A program made the position numbers and the translations under genes. From Chrysoperla carnea (Eukaryota; Arthropoda; Insecta; Neuroptera; Chrysopidae): a DNA stretch of 64,000 nt. The notes below the pieces were generated by a model, which did no database searches, was not told the origin of the DNA, and was given only the letters and a program-made list of their open reading frames with translations. Where the stretch lies: positions 30,032,983 to 30,096,982 of the forward strand of contig NC_058337.1 in NCBI RefSeq assembly GCF_905475395.1, written 5' to 3'. Shown here piece after piece: positions 1 to 12,662 of this stretch. Position 1 is the stretch's first letter, and each line of letters opens with the position of its first letter.

Positions 1-870
1 AAAGGATGTCACGCTTTAAGGCATTTATGACAGTTTTGATAGTGTCGGGAGGATAGGGGGTTGTTGCAATGTGACGTCCCATTTATTTAATATTCGCTTT
101 TTTGGAGTACCTATACTTTTTTATCTATAATTGAAATCTTTATTTATTTTAGTTTGTTTGTGTTGAATTATCAATTAGCAAAATTGAATCTTGTCTTTTT
201 GGATATATTATATTTTGAAAATAACAAATATGTGGTCACAATTACCGATCCATAACTTCCTAAAATTGAAAGAATTAAAATCTACCTGACCAGCCATACA
301 ACTGTGAATGTTCCTTATTTTTAATTTTTTTTAAATTTGTCTTGATGATGAATGCAAGTTTTATTTATTTTGAATTTGTGACGTCACATGAGGGGAGAGG
401 TCTTTGCTGCTGTGACCATTTTGACAATGGCCAGAAAAAGCGTGACGTCCTTTATGGACAACCCCATATCGCTAATGTCGGACCTAAATTTTGGTTTCGG
501 CATGTTTTAGTTAAATAATTCTCAATTCCTATTTACGAAACCGAAACTATATTTGTAGACCTTCGGAATCGATCAGGGTAGTGGAGAGTATGTGGCCGAC
601 TAAACATGCTAGGTATCTACCTAACCCCATCCCATTTGAGTCATAAGTAGAATAATTTGTGTTTTCAGATCAACTAAACTATTAATTTATAAAATAACTG
701 CTTCTGTGAACACCACCACATATTTTCCACTAACTAGAATGGCTAGAAACTTAAAAATATACAAACAAAGGCCTTAATATGAAGTTTTGGTTCGGCCAAA
801 CCTGAATTAGATACCGAAATTCTCTTTTGTTTTAGCTGTAGAGTTTTGTTTTGGTTGGACACTAGATAGA
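1..870. other. Gene-free AT-rich stretch
   Basis: No exon-like open frame with splice sites and no recognisable repeat boundary was seen. The short open frames are what AT-rich noncoding DNA gives by chance. Confidence 0.5.
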
Positions 871-927
871 GTGTTATGTCCCTAGGGACATAACACAAAC
901 ATACTGTACTAGTACAGTATGTTTGTG
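871..927. repeat. Two overlapping perfect palindromes
   Basis: A perfect 26-bp palindrome (871-896, centre CCTAGG) overlaps by three bases a perfect 34-bp palindrome (894-927, centre ACTAGT). A short direct repeat containing GTTTGTG follows to about 960. No flanking transposon is recognised. Confidence 0.85.
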
Positions 928-1495
928 ATTGTATAATGTTTGTGTATAATGTTTGTGATTGGTCATTTTCAACACATGTTGAAGAAAAATTAATCTTACA
1001 TATAACCGTTTTCAAACAAAATTTTTACCAAAAATTATCCTAATGCAGGTACAAGGTGCTCATTTTACCTCCTGTCAATAATTTATAAAAAGAATACTTG
1101 TTTATTTTTTATATTCAATGTTGATTGCATGCAGAGTTTATATAATCATTTCTTTGGATCATTGTTTATTTAGTTTATTATACAGGCAGCACTTTTTAAA
1201 ATTACATATACAGCTTATCGCTTTGAAATTATTTCTAATGAATTTGCGTATATTTCATATAAGCAATGGCAAAAAATACAAACACAGAAAATTTACCGCA
1301 TTCACCACTTTTGAAATTTTTTTAATAGTATTTTAATATTAATTAATGTTTTTACACATAGAAGAAAAGCCTCGATTATATAGTTTTCATACAATTCTAA
1401 ACCATACAATATGTAACTAAAGTTTTACTTATAGAGTAAGGAATATTTATGTTATTAGTCCTGTAGGAAACACACTTAATTTTCCCAAATACATT
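928..1495. other. Gene-free stretch
   Basis: Apart from GTTTGTG repeats just after 928, nothing recognisable is seen. There are short chance open frames only. Confidence 0.4.
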
Positions 1496-1596
1496 ATTAC
1501 ACTACAAAGGCAGAAAGTTTGAGATTCCTGCACTGAATGCCATGATGCATATCACGCAATGCAGGAATCTCAAACTTTCTGCGGTTGTAGTGTAAT
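1496..1596. repeat. Hairpin with 37-nt arms
   Basis: Arms 1496-1532 and 1560-1596 are reverse complements at 35 of 37 positions, with a 27-nt loop. The two mismatches are adjacent. The size and near-perfect stem resemble either a microRNA-type precursor or a very small palindromic element; the sequence alone does not decide. Confidence 0.8.
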
Positions 1597-2467
1597 ATAT
1601 ATTATTTCGTATCTTATTCCAGACAGAGTGGCATTCAATATTTGCTTTTAAAAAGACTTTTTAAAAGAAATAACTTTATTATTTTGGCAATCTTCTGGCT
1701 CTTTTAATTTACGAACATTAGGCTGAAACCAAAGATCTTTATATTTTTTATCATGTACGGTGCAAAACACTTTTTTTAATTACTTCGACTTCCTATTTTA
1801 TTTCACTCGTCGATCACCAAATTTTAAAATAAATTTTTTTACTTCTTGTAGAGCCGCAAAACTAGTCGGAGTATGCGTTATATGAGTTGAATTAAATGTC
1901 AGTAATTATTGTCTGATGTTATTTAATTTGATGAGAATTTTCAATTATTTATCGTATATTTGATCTTAGAAAAATCTGTTACATATTTGACCTTGGAAAA
2001 CCCTTATAAGTCAAAAAGACTACCGATTGTTTAGTGGCTTCTATTAAAAAAATTATTATCATTATTTGACATTTTAATAGCTGTGTTTTCCGACTTTATT
2101 CTATTTTTTATTCATTTAATAAGGGTTATACTTTAGATCATTCGTTTTTTTACTTATTTTTATAGACGATAAGATCGAATATATTACTAATTGTAAAATG
2201 TTCTATTTCACTACTGAAAAGTCAAATCACTTAGCTATTTTATGTTGACATTGCCAATTCTTCCATATGTACAAGGTGTTAATTGCTAGCGGGCGGTCAA
2301 AATATAGGGAAGCCAAATGTGCCAAAGTACATTTCAAAGTACTTGGCAGCCAAAGTATATTCGACATTTTGATCCACACTCTCTGTCATTGAAGTGAGCC
2401 ATTTGAAGTAAGCAAGTACTTTATTTTGGTAATATATATCTATATATTTTTTTAATTTATTTAATAC
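1597..2467. other. Gene-free stretch
   Basis: No coding exon, RNA gene or element boundary was recognised in this AT-rich stretch. Confidence 0.4.
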
Positions 2468-3240
2468 GGGTTGTCCCAAAAAATTGTATGCATACTTTAA
2501 TACTTTATTTTTTCTATTTTAAAAACATACACTTATTTTAAAGTGCTACCATAAATGTGAGAAAGTTGTGCAAGTGCAAAGATGGTTTAGAAGGGAGTTT
2601 CAGATAGATCTACCGACGGGTCACAATCGGCTCGATCAATCACCACAATTGCAGCTACTGGGCACCAGAAAATTCTCACGTTACAGAAGAACATCATTTG
2701 AATTTACCAGGAACTACAGAGTAATGTGGACTGTCAGCGCTGGGTTTAGTTGGTCATCCTTTTTAAATAACACTGTGACTGAATAACACTGTTTACTTGA
2801 ATTTGTTGCAGGAAAATATCTTGTCAAATATTCGTGAGCAATTTTAGGATGAAGAGGACTATTATTTTCAGTAAAAGGAAGCACCTCCCCACTATCATCG
2901 TAATGCGAGAGCTTGTCACAATGGAAATCGGATTGAGCGCCGAAGTTTCATCGAATGGGCCTCGCCCTCCCTAGTCATTGAATGGCCCTCGACAATCGAT
3001 CAATTGAAGTCGGCAACTGATAGAGAATGCAATAAAATTCTTAATGAAATGATTCGCCACGTTTGCGATTCCATTACTTCGAATTATCAATAATGTTTGG
3101 ATCAAAATGGGCATGAATTTGAACATTTTCGCTGACTAAACAAATTCTACAACTGTCTTCTTTAATTTGTATTTTTAATCTGTAATCCATCTAAATATAT
3201 AATCATGCAAAAAATTTATTAAATTTTTTGGAACACTTCT
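2468..3240 (+). mobile_element. Decayed mariner/IS630-like DNA transposon
   Basis: The stretch begins near TTGTCCCAAAAAATTG and ends near AATTTTTTGGAACA. These are imperfect inverted copies of each other and act as candidate terminal inverted repeats. Between them lie recognisable but broken pieces of a DDE transposase on the plus strand. The element is far shorter than an intact one and cannot code for an active transposase. Confidence 0.6.
2568..3093 (+). pseudogene. Mariner/IS630-type transposase remnant
   Basis: The 5' piece reads [15 protein letters not shown], typical of the N-terminal DNA-binding region in insect mariner/IS630-like transposases. The 3' piece contains KEAPPHYHRNARA, matching the FQQDGAPPHYHRNVR region before the second catalytic aspartate; the reading frame has a stop just before it (FQ*KEAPP). 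It ends with SITSNYQ and a stop at 3091-3093. The middle of the protein is missing or scrambled. Family placement follows these motifs; the exact clade is not determined. Confidence 0.65.
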
Positions 3241-4554
3241 TATGTATATTTTATAGGGGTGGCCAAATAAAAATTGTACACGGTACCTACGTTTCAGGGC
3301 TGGCCATACGGATGTTCTATCTCTGATATAGGAATAATAAATTTACGATATATTTAGAAAGCTTAAATTCGTTAATTAAACTTTATCCGTATATATTCGT
3401 TCAACATTGGAAACGATTTTAAACATAAACATTAGTCAGTACAAAAGTACCTACTGGTTATTAATAAGTACTTGTTAGTTACACTCATACCTGTGATTAG
3501 GAATGAATTTTCGTTATTTTCGTTATTTAGCAGAAGACAGGGTGATCGAGCACATTTTTTAAACGTTTATAAGAAAAAATTTCTTAGAATAATTTTTTAT
3601 ATCCATATACCAATCGATTTTCATGACAAAATTAGTATTTTTAATTTTCAAATGCTTATCGAAAACGGTAAGGTTTGGTAAAAATTGTCAAAGTCAAAAA
3701 ATCATTAAAAGCGTTCAAAATCTAATATCTAACGGCTTTCAAATTTCAAGCTGGAACCACAAAATAATCTTTATTTTCGTCAATATCGAGTAATTTATGC
3801 AATTTCTTTTCAAATACCTTTATCTTCCAAGTATTAAGGTCAAGAAAAAAGTTCCAGAGATCAAGAAATACTTTTAAAAATATTAAATGAAGTGGTGCCT
3901 GGAAGTAGGATACTTCTGTCCCACTTTATGGACGTAAATCTAAAATGCACAATCACATGGAGTTTTTTCTTTGATCAGACTGTTTTTTTGGTTTTATTTC
4001 CTCGATTACAATAATTGAGAATAGACTAAATTGCTTAGCTATTCTATGAATCGAATCAGATGTATATCAACGCTTAGATTGTGAAGATTTAATTGGTAAG
4101 TTTACAAATCATAAAGTTAGACTCGTTTACCACTGATAATATGAATTTTATATTGCAATTTATGAGTAATCATATTTCTGAGTATAAAAAAAAGACTATT
4201 TACAATAAATTTTCTGCTATGAATGACTCATTATATTTATTTTAAAATTGTATATCGAAACATTATGAATTGTATGAAAAATTTTGGTAATGGAGTGGCA
4301 TTTTTCACTTTTCCCAAAGCTAATTTTATATCTGGCCTTGAGCGCAGGCACTTTTTTAGACTAATCACAGTCTAAACAGTGTTGAGCATTGTGAAAGGTG
4401 AGATTGGTAATAAAGCAATTCAAGTTTTTAATTGTGGTATATGTTTCAACTTTATGGAAATAAAATTTTTCGATTTTCATGTTTTTCGATGACTTTTTTG
4501 TCTGACTACCGTATATGTAGGCAAATGAATATTAAAAGAAAGTTTCATTCATGT
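3241..4554. other. Gene-free stretch
   Basis: AT-rich with no supported exon or bounded repeat. A stretch near 3255-3310 starting with GGGGTGGCCAAAT may be another transposon edge but has no recognisable partner. Confidence 0.35.
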
Positions 4555-4888
4555 ATATATGTACAGAATGTTCGTTTTACATCTAGGCATATAAATACCA
4601 CGAGTATGACAGAGTACATGCGTTGAGCAATGCATCTAAGTAAGAGCTATTATAGGTGTTATATGAAATTGCAAAAGTGACTTGAAACGTAGCTTATATG
4701 TTGTAGTTCGTCTATTCAACTAAGAAACTCCCACTCTCCAAGCGTCTTACAACTATCTCAACGCATATCGAAGCTTAACACATGTATATAATGCCTCTCA
4801 CTTAGATGCATTGCTTACTGCATGTATTCTGTCATACTCGTGAAATTTATATGTCTAGATGTAAATCGAACATTCTGTATATGTATTT
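4555..4888. repeat. Foldback element, arms about 95 bp
   Basis: Arms 4555-4653 and 4794-4888 are diverged reverse complements sharing blocks such as ACAGAATGTTCG and GAGTATGACAGA. The spacer is about 140 bp and non-coding. It is probably a non-autonomous inverted-repeat element. Confidence 0.7.
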
Positions 4889-5299
4889 GGTATACTAAAA
4901 GAACATTAATTTCAAACAAAGTATAACTAGCTATAATATTAATTTATTAATATGTATAAGTTTATTAAAATTTTTCATTTCACAATAAAATAAAAAAACT
5001 TATTTAGATTAATTTTTATTTCTGCTAGAAAACTTTTACACGTTTCAATTGAATTAATTATATATGAAAGTAAATAATTTTAATTGAAAATAAATACCTT
5101 TTTTTTTACAACAAATAGATAGAATTGGAAAAATTACACAGAAGCCGGGGCTTGAATCCCTGTTGTCTAGATATGTTTAGTGGTATAATGCGTTGAGATA
5201 TGAAAGTTATTAAAAGTATCATGTATGAGGGACCTTGAATTATATACAGTACACAAAAAAATTGATTTAAATGTAAAATTTAGTTTAAGGAAGCTCCCT
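4889..5299. other. Gene-free stretch
   Basis: Nothing supported. A short T-arm-like string at 5144-5163 is discussed among the rejected items. Confidence 0.35.
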
Positions 5300-5708
5300 C
5301 GGCAATAATAGAAAAAATAAATTAGTAGATAAGGATCCGAATTTTTAGTATGTTATAGTTCACGAAATATTGTATAAAACAAAAATTTGGGTACCTTACC
5401 GTTCAATTAAGAGAGTTTTTATTAATTAAAAATACACTAAATAACATAACCTGTTATGAGGATGGTTAAGAGAGTTTGAGATTTTAGGATGAATTAAGAG
5501 AGTTTTTATTAATTAAAAATACACTAAATAACATAACCTGTTATGAGGATGGTTATGTTATTTAGTGTATTTTTAATTAATAAAAACTCTCTTAATTGAA
5601 CGGTAAGGTACCCAAATTTATGTTTTATACAATAATATATTTCGTGAACTATAACATACTAAAAATTCGGATCATTATCTACTAATTTATTTTTTTCTAT
5701 TACTGGCG
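5300..5708. repeat. Foldback element with internal 64-bp duplication
   Basis: Arms of about 155 bp (5300-5454 and 5550-5708) are nearly perfect reverse complements. The loop contains an exact 64-bp direct copy (5492-5555) of part of the left arm (5405-5468), so the right arm can pair with either copy. No open frame is present. Confidence 0.85.
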
Positions 5709-6137
5709 AGTCACCCTGCTTAATAATAAAAATTGGTAATTTGTATCAGTTATATGGTAGTGTGATTATTTTGTGTTCTGTATATACAAGCATAGTAATA
5801 GACACGAATATTTAAGCCTTTAAATACGTATTTTTGAAGGCTTTTAGCACAATGTATAAAAAATTTCAAAGCTAGTTTTATAATCATCAAGTGTTTTTCT
5901 CTGAAAATTCTTTATCATTATTAGTAAATGTTAAGTTTTTTTGGTTCCCCTTTAAATCTTATTAATTCGAACTATAAATCGTCAATCTTAATAGTTAATC
6001 AGGCTGGTAATTCAGCCTTTGTAATAACCAACTCAAAATGCTCAAATCATTTTTCAAAGATATGCTAATAAGTATTGAAAGCTAGTCATCTTAGTAAAAT
6101 CTAACCATTAATTCAAATAACTTAACTTATACCGAAA
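5709..6137. other. Gene-free stretch
   Basis: Nothing recognisable between the foldback and the next dispersed repeat. Confidence 0.35.
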
Positions 6138-6724
6138 CAAGTTAAAACAAACAATTGACTGAGTTAATTGTTGAAATTATCACGCATAAACAGTGTTGAT
6201 TACTCTATCACATTACACATACATACATGTGACACATACATAACTAATAAAGGTGATATGCCCATATAATACATAATATACAATTTATACTTAATTTACG
6301 CCGTCACGGATAAAGAGTGATGTGTACGAAAAATGTATCGAACAAAAGTTGTTTTGTTTTTTATGAGGAACATTTTTTACATTTAAACTTTTGTTCTATC
6401 TCTAATGGTTTAAAAGATGGGTCCTACGGGCCGAAGACCCAATTGACCTATGTTGCTCATTTACGAACTTGACCTCACTTTTTACGTCCTGAGTACGCTG
6501 TAAAAATTTCACCTTGATATGTTTTTTCGTTTTTGAGTTATCGTGTTGGCAGACAGACGGATAGACGGAAAGACGGGCAGACGGACAGACAACCGCAAAT
6601 GGACTAATTAGTTGATTCTTAACACCTATATCAAATTTTTTTCCTAGCATCAATATTTTTAAGCGGTACAAACTTTGGACTAAACTTAGTATACCTTGCA
6701 TATTACATATATGCATGGTATAAA
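6138..6724 (+). repeat. Dispersed repeat family R1, copy A
   Basis: One of six copies in the window (A 6138-6724, B 7482-8036, C 39725-40360, D 44774-45333, E 46388-46786, F 63259-63924). Shared blocks in order are CAATTGACTGAGTTAATTG, a CACATACATAAC block, TTTACATTTAAACTTTTGTT, GGGTCCTACGGACCCA, GAGTACGCTGT, a GACG run, and a TATACATGGTATA-like end. Copy A is diverged and its GACG run is imperfect. The family is non-coding and its transposon class is not determined. Confidence 0.8.
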
Positions 6725-7023
6725 AAGTGAGAAATCATCGATAAAAAGTAAAAAATCGTTTTAATCATATTGGCATTCTGAAGTTCCCATGAACAGTGCA
6801 AGAGTGCTTTGCTTTACGCATCATAGTAAAGATTGCAGGAAATAAAGTATTTTCGCACAATTTATTTTATGTAAAATTACAAAGTATATTTACCAAAACT
6901 AAAGTAGGATACGATATTATAAAGTATTGTTGGCAACCCTATTATATGAGGGACTTTGACTCACATAAAGTACACAAAAATTTGAAATAAATGAAGTAAA
7001 TTTCGTTTCATAATAAAAATATG

Positions 7024-7266
7024 TGATGCCGGTTTTCCACTAAACGGGTAAACAAAAACAAAACACAGACTTAAATAATAACTTAACTTTTCGCAAACTT
7101 TTTGTAGGCTGGCAAGTTTTGGGGCAGTTGGATAATAATAATCAAATTTGGGTTTTTTAAATTATTATTTTTGGTTTGTTTCAGTTTTATATTTGTTTTC
7201 CAGGTTCTAGAAAATACAAAACCCAACATAAACTTAACTGTCCGTTTAGTGTAAAACCGCCTTAAG
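7024..7266. mobile_element. Small MITE-like element with ~20-bp inverted termini
   Basis: The left end near 7028 reads GCCGGTTTTCCACTAAACGG and the right end near 7260 is its imperfect reverse complement (CCGTTTAGTGTAAAACCGCC). The interior is AT-rich and non-coding. It lies between the two inverted R1 copies A and B. Confidence 0.6.
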
Positions 7267-7481
7267 ACGTTGTTTTTAAATTACGCACTACAGTACAAAA
7301 AAAACTCAATTTAAACGGTTGAAAAATTATTTTAAAAATACAAGAATTATCACGAAAGTTATTTATTTTTAAATTAATTCCCAAATCAAAATTATTGTTT
7401 AATTTAAATGTAACTACAAATTTCTAAATTTAAAAAGTAACACAATTTATTGAAAACCTAAAAACAGTGGCGTTTTTATTT

Positions 7482-8036
7482 TTATACCATGTATATATGA
7501 AATATACATAGTATATTAAGTTTAGTCCCAAGTTTGTAACGCTTAAAAAAAATGATTCTAGGGAAAAAATTTAATCATAGGCGTTCATAAAATCGCCTAA
7601 TTAGTCCATTTCCGGTTGTCCGTCCGTCCATCTGTCTGTGGACACGATAACTCAAAAACGAAAAAAGATATCGAGCTGAAATTTTTACAGCGTACTCAGG
7701 ACGTAAAAAGTGAGGTCAAGTTCGTAAATGAGCATCATAGGTCAATTGGGTCTTGGGTCCGTAGGACCCATCTTGTAAACCGTTAGAGATAGAACGAAGT
7801 TTAAATGTAAAAAATGTTCCTTATCAAACTTTTGTTGCAAACATTTTTTCGTAAACATCACTGTTTACCCGTGAGGGCGCCAATAAGGCGGAAGTTTTAT
7901 AGCACGTACTATACTTGATTATCAGTTATGTATGTGTCACATGTTTGTATGTGTAATGTGATAAAGAAATCAACACTGACTATGCATGGTATTTCAACAA
8001 TTAACTCAGTCAATTGTTTGTTTTCACTTGTTACTA
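7482..8036 (-). repeat. Dispersed repeat family R1, copy B (inverted)
   Basis: This is the same repeat as copy A but in opposite orientation: it starts at TTATACCATG and ends in CAATTGTTTGTTTTCACTTG. Together with copy A it forms an inverted pair with arms of about 560 bp and a spacer of about 760 bp. Confidence 0.8.
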
Positions 8037-10304
8037 TTAAGTTTGCTAATAAATCCACTTCTCGCAGAGCGGTGACACTATTTAGCGATGCTAATATGAC
8101 AGTGAATGTTGAAGTAAACAGGTATCGCAAATTCAATTGAATTTTCTTAAAACATTATTCTCTACAGGCAACAACATTTGGATTTAGGAAAACAAGACCG
8201 GAAAAATTAGACTGTCTCTATTCTCTGAAATAGTGTCCCTTTGAACGCAAGGGCTAAAAACTCCAGAAGCCAACCAACTCCTCTATGGTCGACAAACTCA
8301 ACCCAACCAATTCGTAATTACAACAATACTCGGAGTCTATCAAAATTTCTGTCTATTTTTTCCGATTACTACAACATTCTGTACATCTAATGTCATAGTT
8401 AGTTGTGTAACTTCACCCCATATTTACTTCTGACACACAAACACTTAAAAGTATAAATGTAAAATTGGTCAAAGTACAAGCCATAAAAATACAGTCGAAT
8501 GAATTCTATTTTATGATAAATTCCTGAATGTATTACATAAAATATGAGTAAAAATCAGTTAAATAATATATTTTTATATAACATGAACAAATTATCTAAA
8601 ACAATAAGGAAAAGTGTTGTTTTGTTGCGTGTTTAATGTAAAAGTAATTTAATAATAACTTAAATTGATAAATTCTGATGTATCGTACCCACGAATGCAA
8701 AATGGATTAATGAAATGGAATTTAGGAAAAAATAGAACGGAAAAACAAACCTGGGAAAAAATAGACCCAAAAAAGAGATCCGAATTTTTATTCATATACA
8801 AATAAATAGATTCGGAAAATTATATTTTTAAAAAACGGACGAAATCAAGTTAAACGTGTTGAAAAAACTAGTTTCGAGGAAAATGCGTTTAAATTTTGAG
8901 TAAAAATTCATTTACACTTACATTTAATTAATCGGTGGTTCCTGATTCATCTGCTCTATACAATAGTTCTTCTTCTTCTAATTAAAAATATAGATTTTCA
9001 GAAGTTCGTCCTGCTAGAGTGCTAGACGAGCAGTTCTAGTTACTAAAAAGGCATCAGAAAAATAATTATTGTTCATAATTCTAGACTACAATACATCCTT
9101 AAGAAGTCATATTTTGAGTACTTAAATCTGCAGCATTTTATAAAACACACATTTTTTAACACATTCATAAAACCGATTTGTCCATTAAATTTGATAAAAC
9201 ATTTTTATTTTTAAATTAACCAGAAAATGTATACATACTTTAATTTTATTAGTAATATTTATCGTCAAATTTGATAATTTCCTCATAAGACTTAAATTTC
9301 TATTTAATTCTATCAAAGGACGGTTTTACTTAGACAATGAAAATGGTTCAAGTAATTGGCAACACAAAATCTATTACGGTAATTACAAGTCATAGCCTGG
9401 TCATTTAACTTTTGGTTGTTGTAAAACTTTCTTAAAATATTGTAAAATAGTTTCGGATAATCTACACGGTAAAAGTATATAAGGTTGTAAAAAAATAATG
9501 CGTAATTTTTATCTCTACTGTGTCACTCAACTGTTTATTATATAAATATAAAGTTACTAAGAGTTGTTTAAAATTATGTTACCTCACGTAATATAGTTAT
9601 CTCTCTTCACTTTCAATAGTACTGTAACTAATTCAATTCTGTTCAACAATAAAATTGATTAGCTTTGCGTTATTATATCTCAACAATGAATTTTTAACTC
9701 AATTTAACTCAACAAATATATCAATTTTTAGATAGTTTTTTTGAAATTCTGTGACAGTTAGTTTTTTTTCTATAATAATTAAGAAATTTTTCTATATTCA
9801 AAAACAAAACCTCTTCGTGTAAATGATCCGAACTTTAATTAAGTTTATCTCGAGTTAGAAATGGTCAATCGACTTCAAGTTTTTATGGTAATTGTATTAT
9901 AATAAAAAAAATCAGAATTTTCTGTTATAAGCGATACAACAACCTTAAACATGCTTTCATTAGCTTAAGCTGTACATTACATGTATTCGAAATTTTCAAT
10001 TCCATTTAAATTTACTTCTGGGCTTCTTGATAATTTTGTAAACGATTATGAACCGATGACAATTCTTATTTACCATTAATGTTTTTTTTATCGTCGATAT
10101 TTATACCGCAAGAAACTCGGAGAAAATGATTCCGCGAGGTCACTAAAGTATCCCTTCAGTATTTAGGGTGTCCCAGGATCAACGCACGCCCTTGTTACAT
10201 CAGAGAGAAAATAAAATTCTAAGACGAAAGTCCTCATATCTTTATGTTTCATGGTCAGCCAAATGTATTAACACCATTTTTGCATTGATAACTGTGTACA
10301 CATT

Positions 10305-10335
<31 letters not shown>

Positions 10336-11238
10336 TTGAGGATTTTTATTCGTTCACGATTTTTCGTCAGTTAAAAGTGATAGCGGTGTCGAATTTGCAC
10401 CAATCCGCCAAATTGAAGCATGGAGAGAGGTTTGTTTGAGAAAAATAAAACTCAAAGTTTTTCTGTTAATATTAAGATTGATTTTATGAATTTGTACAAC
10501 ATTAAAATGAATTTTTTCTTTAACATAGAAAGCGAGTATTTAAGCTCTTCTTCTTTTAACATCTCTGTTGAAGTACAATAATTATTTATAATTAATATTG
10601 AAGTGTTAAAAACAGTTATAGAAAACTATTTTCATCATCCATGAAGCTGAATGTGTGAATCGTAAGGATCCCACTCACACTCATGAACAGCTTGTTTACG
10701 ATACCCTCAGGTCAATTGTTGGTCAGTATTTGCCATCTTTAATAACATAATGATTTATCTGGCATTGAAATTGATACTTGTCATAATAAAACTGCTTAAT
10801 TATGTCGTCTCCACCATAGTTTCTCTTAAATATCATTAAAAATATAAATAGGTAATACCTTTATTAAAAGAGTCACAAGTCAGTTATTATCCTTAACAAT
10901 TGTTTTAAGTGTGAATTCCATCATTTTCTTTAAAATTAATAACATTGTTTCTAATATAATAATAAATTGTTACATTGTTCAATGGAGAATAATAAATAAT
11001 ATCGAATACCATTTTGTTTAGAATTTTTGTAATAGATACATCAACAATTTGCTTTTTATAATACAGATTATAATAATACAATATTCTAGGTAAGTTTCAT
11101 GCTCTACTAATAAAATTAAGAATTATATTATTATTGTATTTTGTTGTATTCATTATAAAATAATTATTAATTATATGTTGATTATTATGACTGTATAGCA
11201 CTAATAAGTACAATGTGACTTAAAAGTAATTCTACTAG
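8037..11238. other. Gene-free stretch with a GT microsatellite
   Basis: No exon or transposon could be recognised in 3.2 kb. A (TG)n run of about 13 units lies at 10310-10335. Confidence 0.4.
10310..10335. repeat. (TG)n microsatellite
   Basis: An uninterrupted TG dinucleotide run of 26 nt. Confidence 0.95.
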
Positions 11239-11648
11239 TCCTAATAATTTTATAAATGTGAAAGTTTAAACGTTTGTATGTTTATTACTCAATCACAAAA
11301 AATTAGTTGAATGAATTTGGATGAAATTTGGCAGATAGTTAATTATCTGGATTTACACATAAATTACGATACTTTTTAAAATGAAAAATGTTTGTGAATA
11401 AAGTCTTATGTCTTATTTTCGAACAAAAATTAGCTAGGTTTCATTTTTAGCAAATTTCGTTTTATCCGTGTTTTCAGGAAAAACTGAAACAAATTGCAAA
11501 ATGCGACTTTTCCTGACATCTATTGGTGTTTATCGTAGTTAACGAAATAAAGTAAATTGGAGACATTTTAAACGGTTCTTATATATGTGATAACTAAAAA
11601 AATCTCTTTTCAACTAAAAAATACCGGGCAAAGCTCGGTCATCCAGGT
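11239..11648 (+). mobile_element. Non-autonomous Helitron-like element
   Basis: The 5' end begins TCCTAATAATTTTATAAATG, followed by AATTTGGATGAAATTTGGCA, the start seen in many short insect Helitron-like elements. The 3' end carries a 7-bp hairpin at 11623-11639 (ACCGGGC, loop AAA, GCTCGGT, one G-T pair) about 10 nt before the end. The terminal CTAG expected of Helitrons is mutated here. There is no coding capacity. Confidence 0.6.
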
Positions 11649-12662
11649 AATAATCAAATTAAGGGATACGATTATAGCTTATATCTCCTATATGTTTTAA
11701 ATAAAACCCCCAGTTTAATTTGGCGTACACGATATCACTGCATGTTTTTTATGGATATCAATGTTTTATATGGATACCAATCAATTTAAAATTTATATCT
11801 ATAAAACGGTGTTATGTCTATTCACCTTAAGGCAATTCACCAGCAACAAGTCGTCCGACGATAATATACTGGCCAATTTCAATATACTGGCAAATTTAAA
11901 AAGTCAAAAATTAACCGTTTTCAATTTTCCAGTCTCTGATTTACTCTTTAATCCGCGGGTTGGCAAGCCTCTTATGGAGTCCAGTTAGACTTTGGCTCTT
12001 TTTTCCGTTGACCCTTTCTCTCTGATCCACGGGTAAGCCTTCCTTCTAATAGGGTCAAGGTTTGAATTTTTGGTGTATAGTAACTTTTGATTCTGTCTGA
12101 GGATGATATATCTGGTGAAACAGTTTGGGGGAAAATTGTCTTAAGGTAATTTGTTACGCAGACCTATAAAAACAATTTATCATGCGAAAATATCATTTTC
12201 AAACTGAAATTAAACTAGTTGTTGTTTTATCACAGCAAATTTCTGATAAAATTAAGTAAATTATTTGGGCTTTTCCACCGACCGTCATACGTTACAAAAA
12301 ATACACCACGCATAAACACATTCCGTTGAATTTAATACAAACTTAATTTAAAATGTGTAAAACACTTTGACAGGAAGGCGGAAATCCTGTCTTCACCATT
12401 TTGTACACTTATAATAAAAACGCCAAAGTACTGCAAAATAATTAATTGAACAAAAAATGTAACAACTGAATTATTTATGTAAATATCTGTTGATCAATAA
12501 TAGGTATCTGAAAGTCCCATAGGTGTCTGAAAAATATTAATTCGAATATACTCATACAAGTTTATATTGTATTATATTTAACCACGCGTTTATTAGCACA
12601 TTCTTGCCTGTCTATTTGAGTTCAAAATTAAAGATTTCCCGATGAAAGACAAAAATATTTAT
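11649..12662. other. Gene-free stretch
   Basis: A short open frame at 11761-11988 (plus) has no recognisable domain or splice context. Nothing else was seen. Confidence 0.35.

Noticed and set aside
5144-5163. T-arm/B-box-like string (GGGGCTTGAATCCCTG) suggesting a tRNA or SINE
   Set aside because: No acceptor, D-arm or anticodon stem can be folded around it on either strand; an A-box-like string occurs only downstream, in the wrong order.
6402-6716. 104-codon minus-strand open frame
   Set aside because: It lies wholly within dispersed repeat R1 copy A, runs through its low-complexity GACG/GACA tract, and is interrupted in other copies.
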